Source: Shewanella gelidii
GTDB taxonomy: Bacteria; Pseudomonadota; Gammaproteobacteria; Enterobacterales; Shewanellaceae
Reading direction: 5' to 3'
Assembly: GCF_014647855.1 (NCBI RefSeq)
Contig: NZ_BMPZ01000001.1
Location: forward strand, 248,001-312,000
Length of the DNA stretch: 64,000 nucleotides
Shown: positions 40,301 to 49,679 of the stretch, piece after piece
Layout of the letters: every line of letters starts with the position of its first letter
Numbering within the stretch: the first letter of the stretch is position 1
Position numbers and translations under genes: made by a program
The notes under the pieces: generated by a model
What the model saw: the letters and a program-made list of their open reading frames with translations, nothing else
The model's database searches: none
What the model was told of the DNA's origin: nothing

Positions 40301-41404
40301 TTAGTCAGCAATATACTCTGTAACTTCTAGTCCAAAACCCGATAGCGAATGATAGCGTTTTGGAGAGCTCAACAACCGCATCGTTGTCACGCCTAAGCTG
40401 GAAAGGATTTGCGACCCTACTCCTACTTGTCGTGATGTACCATGCCACTTCGCTGCAGCTTGGGCTTCACCGTTATCTTCTGCTTCAAACGCCTTCACTT
40501 TCGCCAAAATATCGCTATTGTGTTCATGGCTGCTCAGTAGAAGAACTACGCCGCCCTCATTGCTAACGCGCTCGACGGCCTTATCGAGCGGCCAGCTGCG
40601 CTCTTGATCTCGCTCAGAAAACAAAAGGTCATTGAAAGTATTCTGCAAATGGACTCGTACCAAAGTATCTTCTTTCACTTCGCCTTTTAGCAATGCATAG
40701 TGCAGTTGATTATCAATTGTGTCTCTAAACGTTACTAAATCAAACTCCCCGAAACGCGTCGGCAATTTACATTTAGCTTCTCGAACAACTGTCGTTTCTT
40801 GGGTATTTCGATATTCGATAAGATCAGCAATGGTCCCCATTTTAATGTCGTGCTTCTCAGCAAAAACTTCAAGATCTGGGAATCGAGCCATGGTGCCATC
40901 ATCATTCAGAATTTCGACAATCACAGATGATGGCTCGAGACCTGCTAATCTTGCGAGATCACAACCTGCTTCAGTATGACCCGCGCGGATCAATACACCG
41001 CCATCTTGTGCCATCAATGGAAAAATATGCCCGGGCTGAACTAGATCAGCAGCAACCGCCTCTTTGGCGACTGCGGCTTGAACGGTCACAGCTCTATCAT
41101 GAGCAGAAATACCTGTAGTCACCCCTTCAGCAGCTTCAATTGACACCGTAAAGTTAGTCGAAAACTGAGCATTATTATTTGATACCATCAAAGGCAAGCT
41201 TAGCTGCTCACAACGGGCTCTAGTTAAAGTCTGACAAATCAAGCCTCGGCCATACATTGCCATAAAGTTAATCGCTTCAGGCGTCACCTTTTCGGCGGCC
41301 ATGATGAGATCGCCTTCATTTTCTCTGTCTTCATCATCCATCAAGATAACCATTTTACCTTGGCGAATATCTTCAATGATTTCTTCTATGCTATGTAACG
41401 CCAT
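40301..41404 (-). CDS. ribB: 3,4-dihydroxy-2-butanone 4-phosphate synthase fused to a degenerate GTP cyclohydrolase II-like domain (RibBX)
   Basis: A 367-residue protein. The N-terminal RibB domain (residues 1 to about 200) is complete, with [31 protein letters not shown] and [17 protein letters not shown]. The C-terminal domain (about 210-367) has the fold and position of GTP cyclohydrolase II but lacks the zinc cysteines of the S-R-C-D-C site; the region reads [19 protein letters not shown]. It should therefore make only the butanone phosphate. Such RibBX proteins are known in many Proteobacteria, with a separate ribA supplying the cyclohydrolase; no ribA is seen here. Confidence 0.93.
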   Translation of the reverse strand: MALHSIEEIIEDIRQGKMVILMDDEDRENEGDLIMAAEKVTPEAINFMAMYGRGLICQTLTRARCEQLSLPLMVSNNNAQFSTNFTVSIEAAEGVTTGISAHDRAVTVQAAVAKEAVAADLVQPGHIFPLMAQDGGVLIRAGHTEAGCDLARLAGLEPSSVIVEILNDDGTMARFPDLEVFAEKHDIKMGTIADLIEYRNTQETTVVREAKCKLPTRFGEFDLVTFRDTIDNQLHYALLKGEVKEDTLVRVHLQNTFNDLLFSERDQERSWPLDKAVERVSNEGGVVLLLSSHEHNSDILAKVKAFEAEDNGEAQAAAKWHGTSRQVGVGSQILSSLGVTTMRLLSSPKRYHSLSGFGLEVTEYIAD

Positions 41405-41458
41405 TGTCAGACCTTTTATGTACTAAATATTAATTTGCTGAATTTCGATGTTTGTTCT

Positions 41459-42130
41459 CTATCGCAAAAAACCAGAACGCGCGAGTAACTCCATCGTTAT
41501 CGTATCTTTTGGTGCATTTTTTTCTGTTTCGTTTTCAGGCACTTTGAACATCAAACGCTCTAAATACCGCGCAATTAAGTCAACCTCGATATTGACCGCA
41601 TCACCGGGCGACAGTTCTATAAGCGTGGTCTCCTGCGCCGTGTGTGGCACAATGGTTAAACGAAATCGACAACCATCAACTTCATTCACCGTCAAACTCA
41701 CGCCATCAATTGTAATTGACCCCTTATGCGCAATATATTTTGCTAGCTCATGGGGTGCGCTTAACCAAAACTCAATGGCTTTTCCGCGCTGCTGCACGGC
41801 GTCAACTTTAGCAATGCCATCAACATGGCCGCTGACAAGGTGCCCACCAAGCCGTGTCGTTGGCATCACAGCTTTTTCTAAATTAACTTTTTCACCGACT
41901 TGGTAATTTGCAAACCCAGTTAGGTTTACTGTTTCAGCAGATATATCCGCCACATAACCATCACCTAGGCATTCAACAACCGTGAGACAAACCCCATTTG
42001 TTGCAATGCTATCCCCAAGTTTTACATCAGACAAATCCAAGTTCGCACTTGCGACCGTTAACCTTATGTCGTCGCCGAGTCGCTCGATTTTACGTAAACT
42101 TCCAACTGCTTCAATAATTCCAGTAAACAT
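41459..42130 (-). CDS. ribE: riboflavin synthase, alpha subunit
   Basis: A 223-residue enzyme that dismutates two lumazines into riboflavin. Two homologous barrels are visible, starting MFTGIIEAVGSL and GGHLVSGHVDGIAKV. The SIATNGVCLTV and SITIDGVSLTV repeats and the first-barrel NLTGFANYQVGEKVNLEKA segment are typical. Its ATG overlaps the ribD stop by one base (TAATG), implying coupling. Confidence 0.95.
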   Translation of the reverse strand: MFTGIIEAVGSLRKIERLGDDIRLTVASANLDLSDVKLGDSIATNGVCLTVVECLGDGYVADISAETVNLTGFANYQVGEKVNLEKAVMPTTRLGGHLVSGHVDGIAKVDAVQQRGKAIEFWLSAPHELAKYIAHKGSITIDGVSLTVNEVDGCRFRLTIVPHTAQETTLIELSPGDAVNIEVDLIARYLERLMFKVPENETEKNAPKDTITMELLARSGFLR

Positions 42131-43260
42131 TAAATATGACCTAATTGAATCACAAGGCGTGTGTCCACACCTATTTTTCTTTCATCTATTACTTTCAATG
42201 ACGGTATTTCCGCCATTGATTCATAGTCGTTTAATGCGAGTAAGTTACGCCCCTTCGCACCGAGGAGTTTAGGAGCCTGATACAGTACAATCTCATCAAC
42301 ACAGCCAGCTTCAACAAATGCGCCGGCTAGTGTCGCACCAGCTTCGACCATAACTGAATTAACGCATTGGCCCAAATGGGCAAGCAGTGCATGCAAATCG
42401 ACTCGTCCTTTGATATCAGGAAGAACAACCTTTTCTACATGTTTTGGTAACTTTGCGGTGAACTCGTCCGGATAAGCGGTACACGAAACGAGTAATAATG
42501 GCGACTCTATGTCAAATATCCGCTCTTTTCCCGTTAATCGTGCTTTACTGTCTAAAATGACTCGAAGCGGTTGCTGTAGATCTTTCTCATCATAAACATC
42601 AGTTAAACCACCGAGTTCATCATAACGGACATTCAAGCTGGGGTTATCGATAAGAACCGTCTCAACACCAGTAACCAACGCACCATGCTTTGCACGAAGT
42701 CTTTGTACATCTTGTCTGGCTTCTGAGCCAGTAATCCATTGAGACTTTCCATTGGCCAACGCAGTCTTACCATCCAAACTCGCTGCAAGCTTCACTGTTA
42801 CCAGCGGAATATTGGTTTTCATCCGTTTAATAAAGCCGGGATTGAGTGCTTCGGCCTGTGACTCTAATAGGCCAATATCGACTTGCACACCAGCCGCGGT
42901 TAACATGGCTAATCCACGGCCCACCACTTGCGGATTTGGATCCTTCATTGCAACCACAACCCGCTTTACTCCGGCTTCAATTAATGCCTTTGCACAAGGT
43001 GGCGTTCTGCCAAAATGACTGCAAGGCTCAAGCGTAACGTAAGCCGTCCCGCCTAAGCTGGCTTCTTTTGCAGCATTTAACGCATGAACTTCAGCGTGGG
43101 GCTCGCCAGCTTTCTGATGAAATCCTTCACCAACAATAATGTCATTTTGGGTTATAACGCAGCCGACACTAGGATTCGGGCGCGTGGTATACAGGCCTTT
43201 TCGAGCGAGTTGAACGGCTCGATTCATCATCAATATATCGTGGCGAGACCACACAGTCAT
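42130..43260 (-). CDS. ribD: bifunctional diaminohydroxyphosphoribosylaminopyrimidine deaminase / 5-amino-6-(5-phosphoribosylamino)uracil reductase
   Basis: A 376-residue protein for two consecutive riboflavin steps. The N-terminal deaminase has the zinc motif HAEVHAL and the paired-Cys segment EPCSHFGRTPPC. The C-terminal reductase (from about residue 150) has VKLAASLDGKTALANGKSQWITG and the late EAGATLAGAF stretch. It follows nrdR by 45 bases and begins the chain ribD-ribE-ribBX-ribH-nusB. Confidence 0.96.
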   Translation of the reverse strand: MTVWSRHDILMMNRAVQLARKGLYTTRPNPSVGCVITQNDIIVGEGFHQKAGEPHAEVHALNAAKEASLGGTAYVTLEPCSHFGRTPPCAKALIEAGVKRVVVAMKDPNPQVVGRGLAMLTAAGVQVDIGLLESQAEALNPGFIKRMKTNIPLVTVKLAASLDGKTALANGKSQWITGSEARQDVQRLRAKHGALVTGVETVLIDNPSLNVRYDELGGLTDVYDEKDLQQPLRVILDSKARLTGKERIFDIESPLLLVSCTAYPDEFTAKLPKHVEKVVLPDIKGRVDLHALLAHLGQCVNSVMVEAGATLAGAFVEAGCVDEIVLYQAPKLLGAKGRNLLALNDYESMAEIPSLKVIDERKIGVDTRLVIQLGHI

Positions 43261-43305
43261 GGCAATACCCTTGGCGCTAGCTTCTAACCGAAGCGATTTA
43301 TTGTA

Positions 43306-43755
43306 TTATTTTTCTAGCTTGGCAATGGCTTCGCCGAATTCAGACACATCTTCAAACGCTCGATAAACCGATGCAAAGCGAATGTAAGCCACTTTATCTA
43401 AAACCATAAGATGATCCATCATCAAATTGCCGATCATTTCTGATTTAATTTCTCTCTCGCCCGTTGCTCGTAAAGTTGACTTAATCTTAGTCAATGCTTG
43501 CTCAATATCATCCGTTGATACCGGCCGTTTCTCAACAGCTCTGAGCATACCAGAACGCAGTTTTTCTTCGTCAAATGGCTGCCGAGTACCATCTTGCTTA
43601 ACGACTCTTGGCATAACTAACTCAGCACCTTCAAACGTTGTAAATCGCTCATGGCAAACCGCGCACTCGCGACGACGTCTGACTTGGTGACCTTCAGCGA
43701 CTAATCTAGAATCAATAACTTTGGTATCGGTTGCGTTGCAAAATGGACAATGCAT
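43306..43755 (-). CDS. nrdR: transcriptional repressor NrdR
   Basis: A 149-residue regulator of ribonucleotide reductase genes that senses ATP/dATP. The N-terminal zinc ribbon has two CxxC pairs ([15 protein letters not shown] and [12 protein letters not shown]); an ATP-cone domain follows. The frame is open to 43842, but the family starts at MHCPFC, and AGGAGG lies just before the ATG at 43755. The glyA-nrdR-ribD order is common in gammaproteobacteria. Confidence 0.97.
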   Translation of the reverse strand: MHCPFCNATDTKVIDSRLVAEGHQVRRRRECAVCHERFTTFEGAELVMPRVVKQDGTRQPFDEEKLRSGMLRAVEKRPVSTDDIEQALTKIKSTLRATGEREIKSEMIGNLMMDHLMVLDKVAYIRFASVYRAFEDVSEFGEAIAKLEK

Positions 43756-43837
43756 TGAGCCTCCTGCTTTGAACGTCGAAGAATTATATCCAGCGACTTC
43801 CTGCACAAAAATACTGCAAGGCTGGACAAAGACCACA

Positions 43838-43867
43838 AACAAAAATGGCCGCTAAATAAGCGGCCAT
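43838..43867 (-). terminator. glyA terminator
   Basis: On the minus strand ATGGCCGC, a 7-base loop, GCGGCCAT and TTTTTG. It lies between glyA and nrdR. Confidence 0.88.
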
Positions 43868-43895
43868 CGAAGTCTATCCTATTTAGGTCTATAGG

Positions 43896-45152
43896 TTAAC
43901 CATAAACAGGGAACTTAGCGCACAATTCAACGACCTGCTTTTTGACACGCTCGATAGTTTGCTCATTTTCAATATCATCGATCACGTCACACATCCAGTG
44001 CGTTAATTCAACTGCTTGTTCCGCTTTGAAGCCACGACGAGTAATCGCTGGTGAACCAATGCGTAGTCCTGAAGTTACAAACGGGGAACGTGGGTCATTA
44101 GGTACTGAGTTTTTGTTGACCGTGATATTCGCTCTGCCAAGTGCGGCATCAGCGTCTTTACCAGTAATGTCTTTACTGATGAGATCAAGCAAGAATAAGT
44201 GGTTTTCAGTACCGCCTGATACCACGTCATAACCACGCTCAATGAAAGTTGTCGCCATCGCTTTTGCATTGACAACCACTTGTTTTTGGTATTCTGCAAA
44301 CTCCGGCTCCAGCGCCTCTTTAAAGGCAACCGCTTTCGCTGCAATGACATGCATCAATGGGCCACCTTGACCACCCGGGAATACAGCAGAGTTTAGTTTT
44401 TTATAAATGCCTTCATCATCAGCTGCAGAAAGAATCAAACCACCACGTGGGCCGGCCAATGTTTTGTGTGTTGTGGTTGTCACTACGTGCGCATGAGGAA
44501 GCGGGTTTGGATAGATGCCAGCAGCAACTAGACCAGCAACATGTGCCATATCGACAAATAAATACGCACCGACTTTGTCAGCAATTTCACGGAATTTAGA
44601 CCAGTCAATAACACCTGAATACGCACTAAAACCAGCAATAATCATTTTTGGTTTATTTTCTACGGCTAGGCGCTCCACTTCAGCGTAATCAATATGACCA
44701 GTTGTTTCATCGATACCATATTGGACAGCGTTATAAAGTTTGCCAGAAAAACTCACATGTGAACCGTGGGTCAAGTGACCACCATGCGCAAGACTCATGC
44801 CTAGCAAAGTATCGCCACCATTGAGCAATGCCATAAATACTGCTGCATTTGCTTGCGAGCCTGAGTGAGGCTGCACGTTAGCATAAGTCGCGCCAAACAA
44901 CTCTTTAGCACGGGAAATCGCTAGGTCTTCCGCAATATCAACATACTCACAACCACCGTAATAACGCTTACCAGGATATCCTTCAGCGTACTTATTCGTG
45001 AGCTGCGAACCTTGAGCTTCTAATACACGAGGGCTGGTGTAGTTTTCTGACGCAATGAGCTCTATGTGCTCTTCTTGGCGACGAGTCTCGTCTTCCATCG
45101 CTTGAAACAATTCAGGGTCAAAATCAGCAATATTCATATCTTTTTTTAGCAT
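43896..45152 (-). CDS. glyA: serine hydroxymethyltransferase
   Basis: A 418-residue PLP enzyme that interconverts serine and glycine and charges tetrahydrofolate with a one-carbon unit. It has [38 protein letters not shown] and the PLP-lysine motif [16 protein letters not shown]. It aligns with E. coli GlyA end to end. GGAG precedes the ATG. Confidence 0.98.
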   Translation of the reverse strand: MLKKDMNIADFDPELFQAMEDETRRQEEHIELIASENYTSPRVLEAQGSQLTNKYAEGYPGKRYYGGCEYVDIAEDLAISRAKELFGATYANVQPHSGSQANAAVFMALLNGGDTLLGMSLAHGGHLTHGSHVSFSGKLYNAVQYGIDETTGHIDYAEVERLAVENKPKMIIAGFSAYSGVIDWSKFREIADKVGAYLFVDMAHVAGLVAAGIYPNPLPHAHVVTTTTHKTLAGPRGGLILSAADDEGIYKKLNSAVFPGGQGGPLMHVIAAKAVAFKEALEPEFAEYQKQVVVNAKAMATTFIERGYDVVSGGTENHLFLLDLISKDITGKDADAALGRANITVNKNSVPNDPRSPFVTSGLRIGSPAITRRGFKAEQAVELTHWMCDVIDDIENEQTIERVKKQVVELCAKFPVYG

Positions 45153-45337
45153 TGCTTACTCCAGCAACAAAATCTTATAGGTAGGGTTGCGCGTATTCTA
45201 CTCTGCTATTGATCACAATCCCAGTTTTTGAAACATGAAAATCCTTGCTTTTAGCAAATCCTAGTTACATCACCAATTTGAGTTGTGTGTCGAATCAAGT
45301 AGAATTAGGGCACTTATTTACGAACTAGACGATTAAA

Positions 45338-47005
45338 ATGGCTCAATTTGTATATAGCATGCTCCGCGTGGGCAAAATTGTTCCTCCTAAAAAGCAAATT
45401 CTCAAAGATATTTCTCTTAGCTTTTTCCCTGGGGCCAAAATTGGTGTTTTGGGATTAAACGGCTCAGGTAAATCAACTCTATTGCGCATCATGGCTGGCC
45501 TAGATACCGAAATTGAGGGTGAAGCTCGCCCGATGCAAGATCTTAAAATTGGGTATTTACCTCAGGAACCTCAGTTAGATCCAACAAAAACGGTTCGTGA
45601 AACAATAGAGGAAGCGGTAGCTGCTGCAAAAAATGCATTGGTCAGATTAGACGAAGTTTATGCTTTATATGCCGAGCCAGATGCTGACTTTGACGCATTA
45701 GCGAAAGAACAAGGTGAACTAGAAGCTATTATTCAAGCCCAGGACGCACATAATCTGGAAAACGTTTTAGAGCGAGCAGCAAATGCTTTGCGCCTTCCCG
45801 ATTGGGATGAAAAAGTAGAAGTTCTATCGGGTGGTGAACGACGCCGAGTAGCAATCTGTCGCTTACTACTAGAAAAGCCAGATATGCTGTTACTCGACGA
45901 ACCGACTAACCACTTAGACGCCGAATCAGTTGCATGGTTAGAGCGATTCTTACAAGACTACACTGGCACCGTGGTGGCGATTACCCATGATAGGTATTTC
46001 CTCGATAATGCTGCGGGATGGATTTTAGAACTCGACCGCGGTGAAGGCATTCCATGGGAAGGCAACTATTCTTCTTGGCTAGAGCAAAAAGATGCGCGTT
46101 TGCAACAAGAGTCTGCTACTGAAAGTGCACGTCAAAAAACCATTCAGAAAGAACTTGAATGGGTCAGACAAGGTTCGAAAGGACGCCAATCTAAAGGCAA
46201 AGCCCGCATGGCGCGCTTTGAAGAATTGAATACCAATGATTACCAAAAGCGAAATGAAACGAATGAATTGTTTATTCCACCTGGGCCTCGCTTAGGTGAC
46301 AAAGTCATTGAAGTAAACAACATCACCAAATCATATGGTGATCGCGTTCTAATCGATAATTTAAGCTTCAGTGTTCCTAAGGGTGCAATTGTTGGTATTA
46401 TTGGTGCTAACGGTGCAGGTAAGTCTACGTTATTTAAGCTTATTTCTGGAGCTGAACAACCAGATAGCGGTTCAATTGAGCTTGGGGAGTCAGTTGAACT
46501 TGCATCAGTCGACCAATTCCGTGACTCAATGAATGATAGTAATACGGTCTGGCAAGAAATATCTGATGGCCAAGATATTATGCGCATTCATAATACGGAG
46601 ATCCCAAGTCGAGCCTATGTCGGTAGATTCAACTTTAGAGGCGGCGACCAACAAAAAATTATCGGCACGTTATCAGGTGGTGAAAGAAACCGAGTTCACT
46701 TAGCCAAACTGCTACAAGCCGGTGGCAACGTCTTACTACTTGATGAACCAACAAACGATTTAGATGTAGAAACCCTGCGAGCTTTAGAAGAAGCACTCTT
46801 AGAGTTCCCAGGCTGTGCAATGGTCATTTCGCATGACCGTTGGTTCCTCGATAGAATCGCAACACATATTCTTGATTACCGCGATGAAGGCCAGGTTAAC
46901 TTCTATGAAGGGAACTACACTGAATATTCAACTTGGTTAAAAGAAAACTTTGGTACAGACGTAACTGAGCCTCACAAGCTGAAATATAAAAAGATCAGTA
47001 AATAA
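45338..47005 (+). CDS. ettA: energy-dependent translational throttle protein EttA (ABC-F)
   Basis: A 555-residue ABC-F ATPase without membrane spans. It binds the ribosomal E site and gates the first elongation step according to ATP/ADP. There are two ATPase halves: Walker A GLNGSGKST and GANGAGKST, signatures LSGGERRRVA and LSGGERNRVH, and Walker B LLLDEPTNHLD and LLLDEPTNDLD. The arm and linker regions match E. coli EttA, including the GSKGRQSKGKARMARFEEL linker. Confidence 0.97.
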   Translation: MAQFVYSMLRVGKIVPPKKQILKDISLSFFPGAKIGVLGLNGSGKSTLLRIMAGLDTEIEGEARPMQDLKIGYLPQEPQLDPTKTVRETIEEAVAAAKNALVRLDEVYALYAEPDADFDALAKEQGELEAIIQAQDAHNLENVLERAANALRLPDWDEKVEVLSGGERRRVAICRLLLEKPDMLLLDEPTNHLDAESVAWLERFLQDYTGTVVAITHDRYFLDNAAGWILELDRGEGIPWEGNYSSWLEQKDARLQQESATESARQKTIQKELEWVRQGSKGRQSKGKARMARFEELNTNDYQKRNETNELFIPPGPRLGDKVIEVNNITKSYGDRVLIDNLSFSVPKGAIVGIIGANGAGKSTLFKLISGAEQPDSGSIELGESVELASVDQFRDSMNDSNTVWQEISDGQDIMRIHNTEIPSRAYVGRFNFRGGDQQKIIGTLSGGERNRVHLAKLLQAGGNVLLLDEPTNDLDVETLRALEEALLEFPGCAMVISHDRWFLDRIATHILDYRDEGQVNFYEGNYTEYSTWLKENFGTDVTEPHKLKYKKISK

Positions 47006-47021
47006 AAAATACCCACAAAAT

Positions 47022-47048
47022 AGCTCGGTATATAATACCGAGCTTTTC
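47022..47048. terminator. bidirectional terminator between ettA and glnB
   Basis: AGCTCGGTAT, loop ATA, ATACCGAGCT followed by TTTT; an A-rich stretch lies on the other side. It sits between two converging genes. Confidence 0.85.
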
Positions 47049-47071
47049 AATTCGACAAATAGACTCGTCAA

Positions 47072-47497
<426 letters not shown>

Positions 47498-47648
47498 CTA
47501 GTTATATCAAAAATAGATTAAAAACTTCTCATTATTACTAAATCTTATGATGGATTGCTGGAAAGCTTGTCACCACCTTCTACAATTTACTTCAGCAAAC
47601 GCTAAATAATATTGATTGGATTATTCAACAACGGCAAAGGAGTTGCCA

Positions 47649-48158
47649 ATGTGCCTAACAAAAGGATTTACCCTGACTGAATCAGTCGTTGCGATTAGCA
47701 TCGCAGGCATACTCATCACTGTTGGTTCGCCAACATTCACTGATATTTATGAACATACTCGAGCAGATAGCCACATCAGAGTCCTACAGCAATCTATCGT
47801 TTATGCAAGAAACCAAGCCATTAGTTACGGTGCACGGGTAACAATCTGCCCACTTGAAAACGGTTTGTGTCATAAGAATTGGCAACAAGGCTATAGCATT
47901 TTCATTGATCGAGACATTGCAAACTCTTTTGGTGACAAAGATGTTTTACTATATAAGTCAAAACCTTTTAACAAAAAAGATTGGGTGCAATACAATAGAA
48001 ACGCGATACGATTTCAACCCGAAGGATTCGCATCCGGCACAAACGGTACGCTCAAATTTTGTCCTGGCGCAAAAAACAGCCCTTATTCCAGAGCAATTGT
48101 TGTCAATCAATCTGGCCGCGTTCGGTACTCCAAAAAGAAATCCATCGTATGTATTTGA
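47649..48158 (+). CDS. FimT/GspH-like type IV minor pseudopilin (copy 1)
   Basis: A 169-residue protein with a prepilin peptidase site G-FTLTE (after MCLTKG) followed by a hydrophobic helix. The body carries ARNQAISYGARVTICPL, conserved with the next gene, and Cys residues at matching sites (ICPLENGLC, KFCPG, terminal VC). The family initiates pilus assembly or, in some species, binds DNA for uptake. AAGGAG lies 7 bases before the ATG. A paralogue follows 116 bases later, and both face the pilV-pilE operon. Confidence 0.85.
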   Translation: MCLTKGFTLTESVVAISIAGILITVGSPTFTDIYEHTRADSHIRVLQQSIVYARNQAISYGARVTICPLENGLCHKNWQQGYSIFIDRDIANSFGDKDVLLYKSKPFNKKDWVQYNRNAIRFQPEGFASGTNGTLKFCPGAKNSPYSRAIVVNQSGRVRYSKKKSIVCI

Positions 48159-48274
48159 CCTAAGTCAATAATATGGCGATGCAAATACCAAATAAGCGCA
48201 TATTTCATACTGCTAAAACATGTAAAGTCGCTTATACTTAACCGGATAATACAAGTGCTATCTGGAGTGTAGGC

Positions 48275-48790
48275 ATGATTAGCAGTACGAAAGGGCTCAC
48301 ATTAGTTGAGCTATTGGTAGCAATTCTTGTTGCAGCAATTGTTATTGCTATAGGCCTACCATCAATGACTACGCTATATGAAGCGTCACGTGCAGAAGCT
48401 GGTATCCAAACTTTACAGTCTTCAATTACTTTTGCCCGCAGCCAAGCGGTTAGTTATGGTGGCAGAGTCACTGTGTGTCCTCTTGAAAGTGGCGCTTGTA
48501 CAACCAACTGGAATAAGGGCTTCACTATTTTCTTAGATCGAAATAACCCACAGGGCAACTTAAATGGTGATGACTCCATTATCAAAGTTGTCGAAGGTTT
48601 TAATGATAAAGATTTTGTAAGTTTTGGGGCGAGTTTTATTAGCTTTACTGCAGATGGTCTCGTCAGTGGCACATCAGGGCAATTCGCTTATTGCCCAACA
48701 ACGAAAACCAGTGAAGCATCTCAAGCATTCAACGTCAGTCCATCAGGAAACCTGAGAATGGAAACTTCAGCAACAATTACTTGTAACTAA
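48275..48790 (+). CDS. FimT/GspH-like type IV minor pseudopilin (copy 2)
   Basis: A 171-residue protein: prepilin cleavage site G-LTLVE, hydrophobic helix, then ARSQAVSYGGRVTVCPLESGAC and a beta-rich C-terminal domain ending ITC. It is the tandem paralogue of the gene at 47649. It has diverged in the middle but keeps the Cys pattern, suggesting two disulfides in both proteins. GGAG precedes the ATG. It converges on the TapY2-like gene. Confidence 0.87.
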   Translation: MISSTKGLTLVELLVAILVAAIVIAIGLPSMTTLYEASRAEAGIQTLQSSITFARSQAVSYGGRVTVCPLESGACTTNWNKGFTIFLDRNNPQGNLNGDDSIIKVVEGFNDKDFVSFGASFISFTADGLVSGTSGQFAYCPTTKTSEASQAFNVSPSGNLRMETSATITCN

Positions 48791-48981
48791 TAGCTAAATC
48801 GCACTTCAAAAACAGATAAACATGAGTATTTTAACTTGCTGGCATCGAGTTGCTTGAGAACAATTACAACTTAGTGCCTCGGATTTTAGTATCTACTTAA
48901 GCTTGTTCTTTAGTTTTTAATAAACTTTCCAGTCGAGAGCATCTTGCATACACAGCTCAATTTTTCAATCAACCGCTCAAA

Positions 48982-49284
48982 CTACCTCAATGTTACAGCA
49001 TCATATTTTTTTGCAGCAGGGCTTTGAAACTCTTGCTCCAATTTGACGCATTCAACAACTTTCTTAACATATGCCTTTTGATTAATCTTGTTTGAAACGC
49101 TCACTTGAGATGCAAGCAATTTCGACTGGCGTAAAGTTGCTTTTTTATCATTCCACTTAAAAAATGAAACTTGCACGCCCTGAGTTGTCTCCAAATAACA
49201 TTTATAATCACTAGAATTTGCCATTGCTGAGCCGCTAACTAACAGGCCTAGGCTCGCAAATAGAGCTGCTATACTTGTCCTCAT
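48982..49284 (-). CDS. small secreted protein, TapY2-like, last gene of the pilin operon
   Basis: About 100 residues with a signal peptide (hydrophobic stretch, then GSAMANS). The mature part has two Cys residues (DYKCYLE and VECVKLE), likely a disulfide, and a pattern of F-x-W and K-x-x-L residues that resembles TapY2-type type IVa pilus accessory proteins; this resemblance is from memory. The ATG overlaps the pilE stop as ATGA, with AGGAG 8 bases upstream, so it is coupled to pilE. Confidence 0.65.
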   Translation of the reverse strand: MRTSIAALFASLGLLVSGSAMANSSDYKCYLETTQGVQVSFFKWNDKKATLRQSKLLASQVSVSNKINQKAYVKKVVECVKLEQEFQSPAAKKYDAVTLR

Positions 49285-49670
49285 TTCCAACACTCCTCAG
49301 GTGCTTTCACGCCTGATTCAGTTAAAGTGATTGACGCACAAGCGCTATCTCGAGTCGCTTGAGCCCCCTTTGCTGTAGCGGTAATAGTGAAAGTCGTCCC
49401 GCCCGTAGCATCTACTTGATAGTCACCGTCCCTTGTCAAGAAAGGGTCTGTATCAAGACCGAGCTCTGTCATATCTGTCGTATATTGACGATTATCCAAA
49501 TAGTATTGCTCCTGCAAGTTAGCAACTCGCATAATCGCAGCCAAACCGTCAGAGCGGGTTCCTTGAGCAACATATTGTACATACGACGGATAAGCAATTG
49601 AACTTACAACGCCAATAATCAGCAAAGCTATCATGAGCTCAATTAAAGAAAAACCTCTTTGCTTATTCAT
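49281..49670 (-). CDS. pilE: type IV pilin PilE
   Basis: A 129-residue pilin: short leader MNKQRG, cleavage before F, FSLIELMIALLIIGVVSSIAYPSY helix with the conserved Glu5, then a beta domain and a C-terminal Cys pair (DSACAS and EECWK) forming the D-region loop. It is a minor or major pilin of the PilE type found downstream of pilY1. It starts 9 bases after pilY1 and overlaps the next gene. Confidence 0.92.
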   Translation of the reverse strand: MNKQRGFSLIELMIALLIIGVVSSIAYPSYVQYVAQGTRSDGLAAIMRVANLQEQYYLDNRQYTTDMTELGLDTDPFLTRDGDYQVDATGGTTFTITATAKGAQATRDSACASITLTESGVKAPEECWK

Positions 49671-49679
49671 AAAGCTCTT

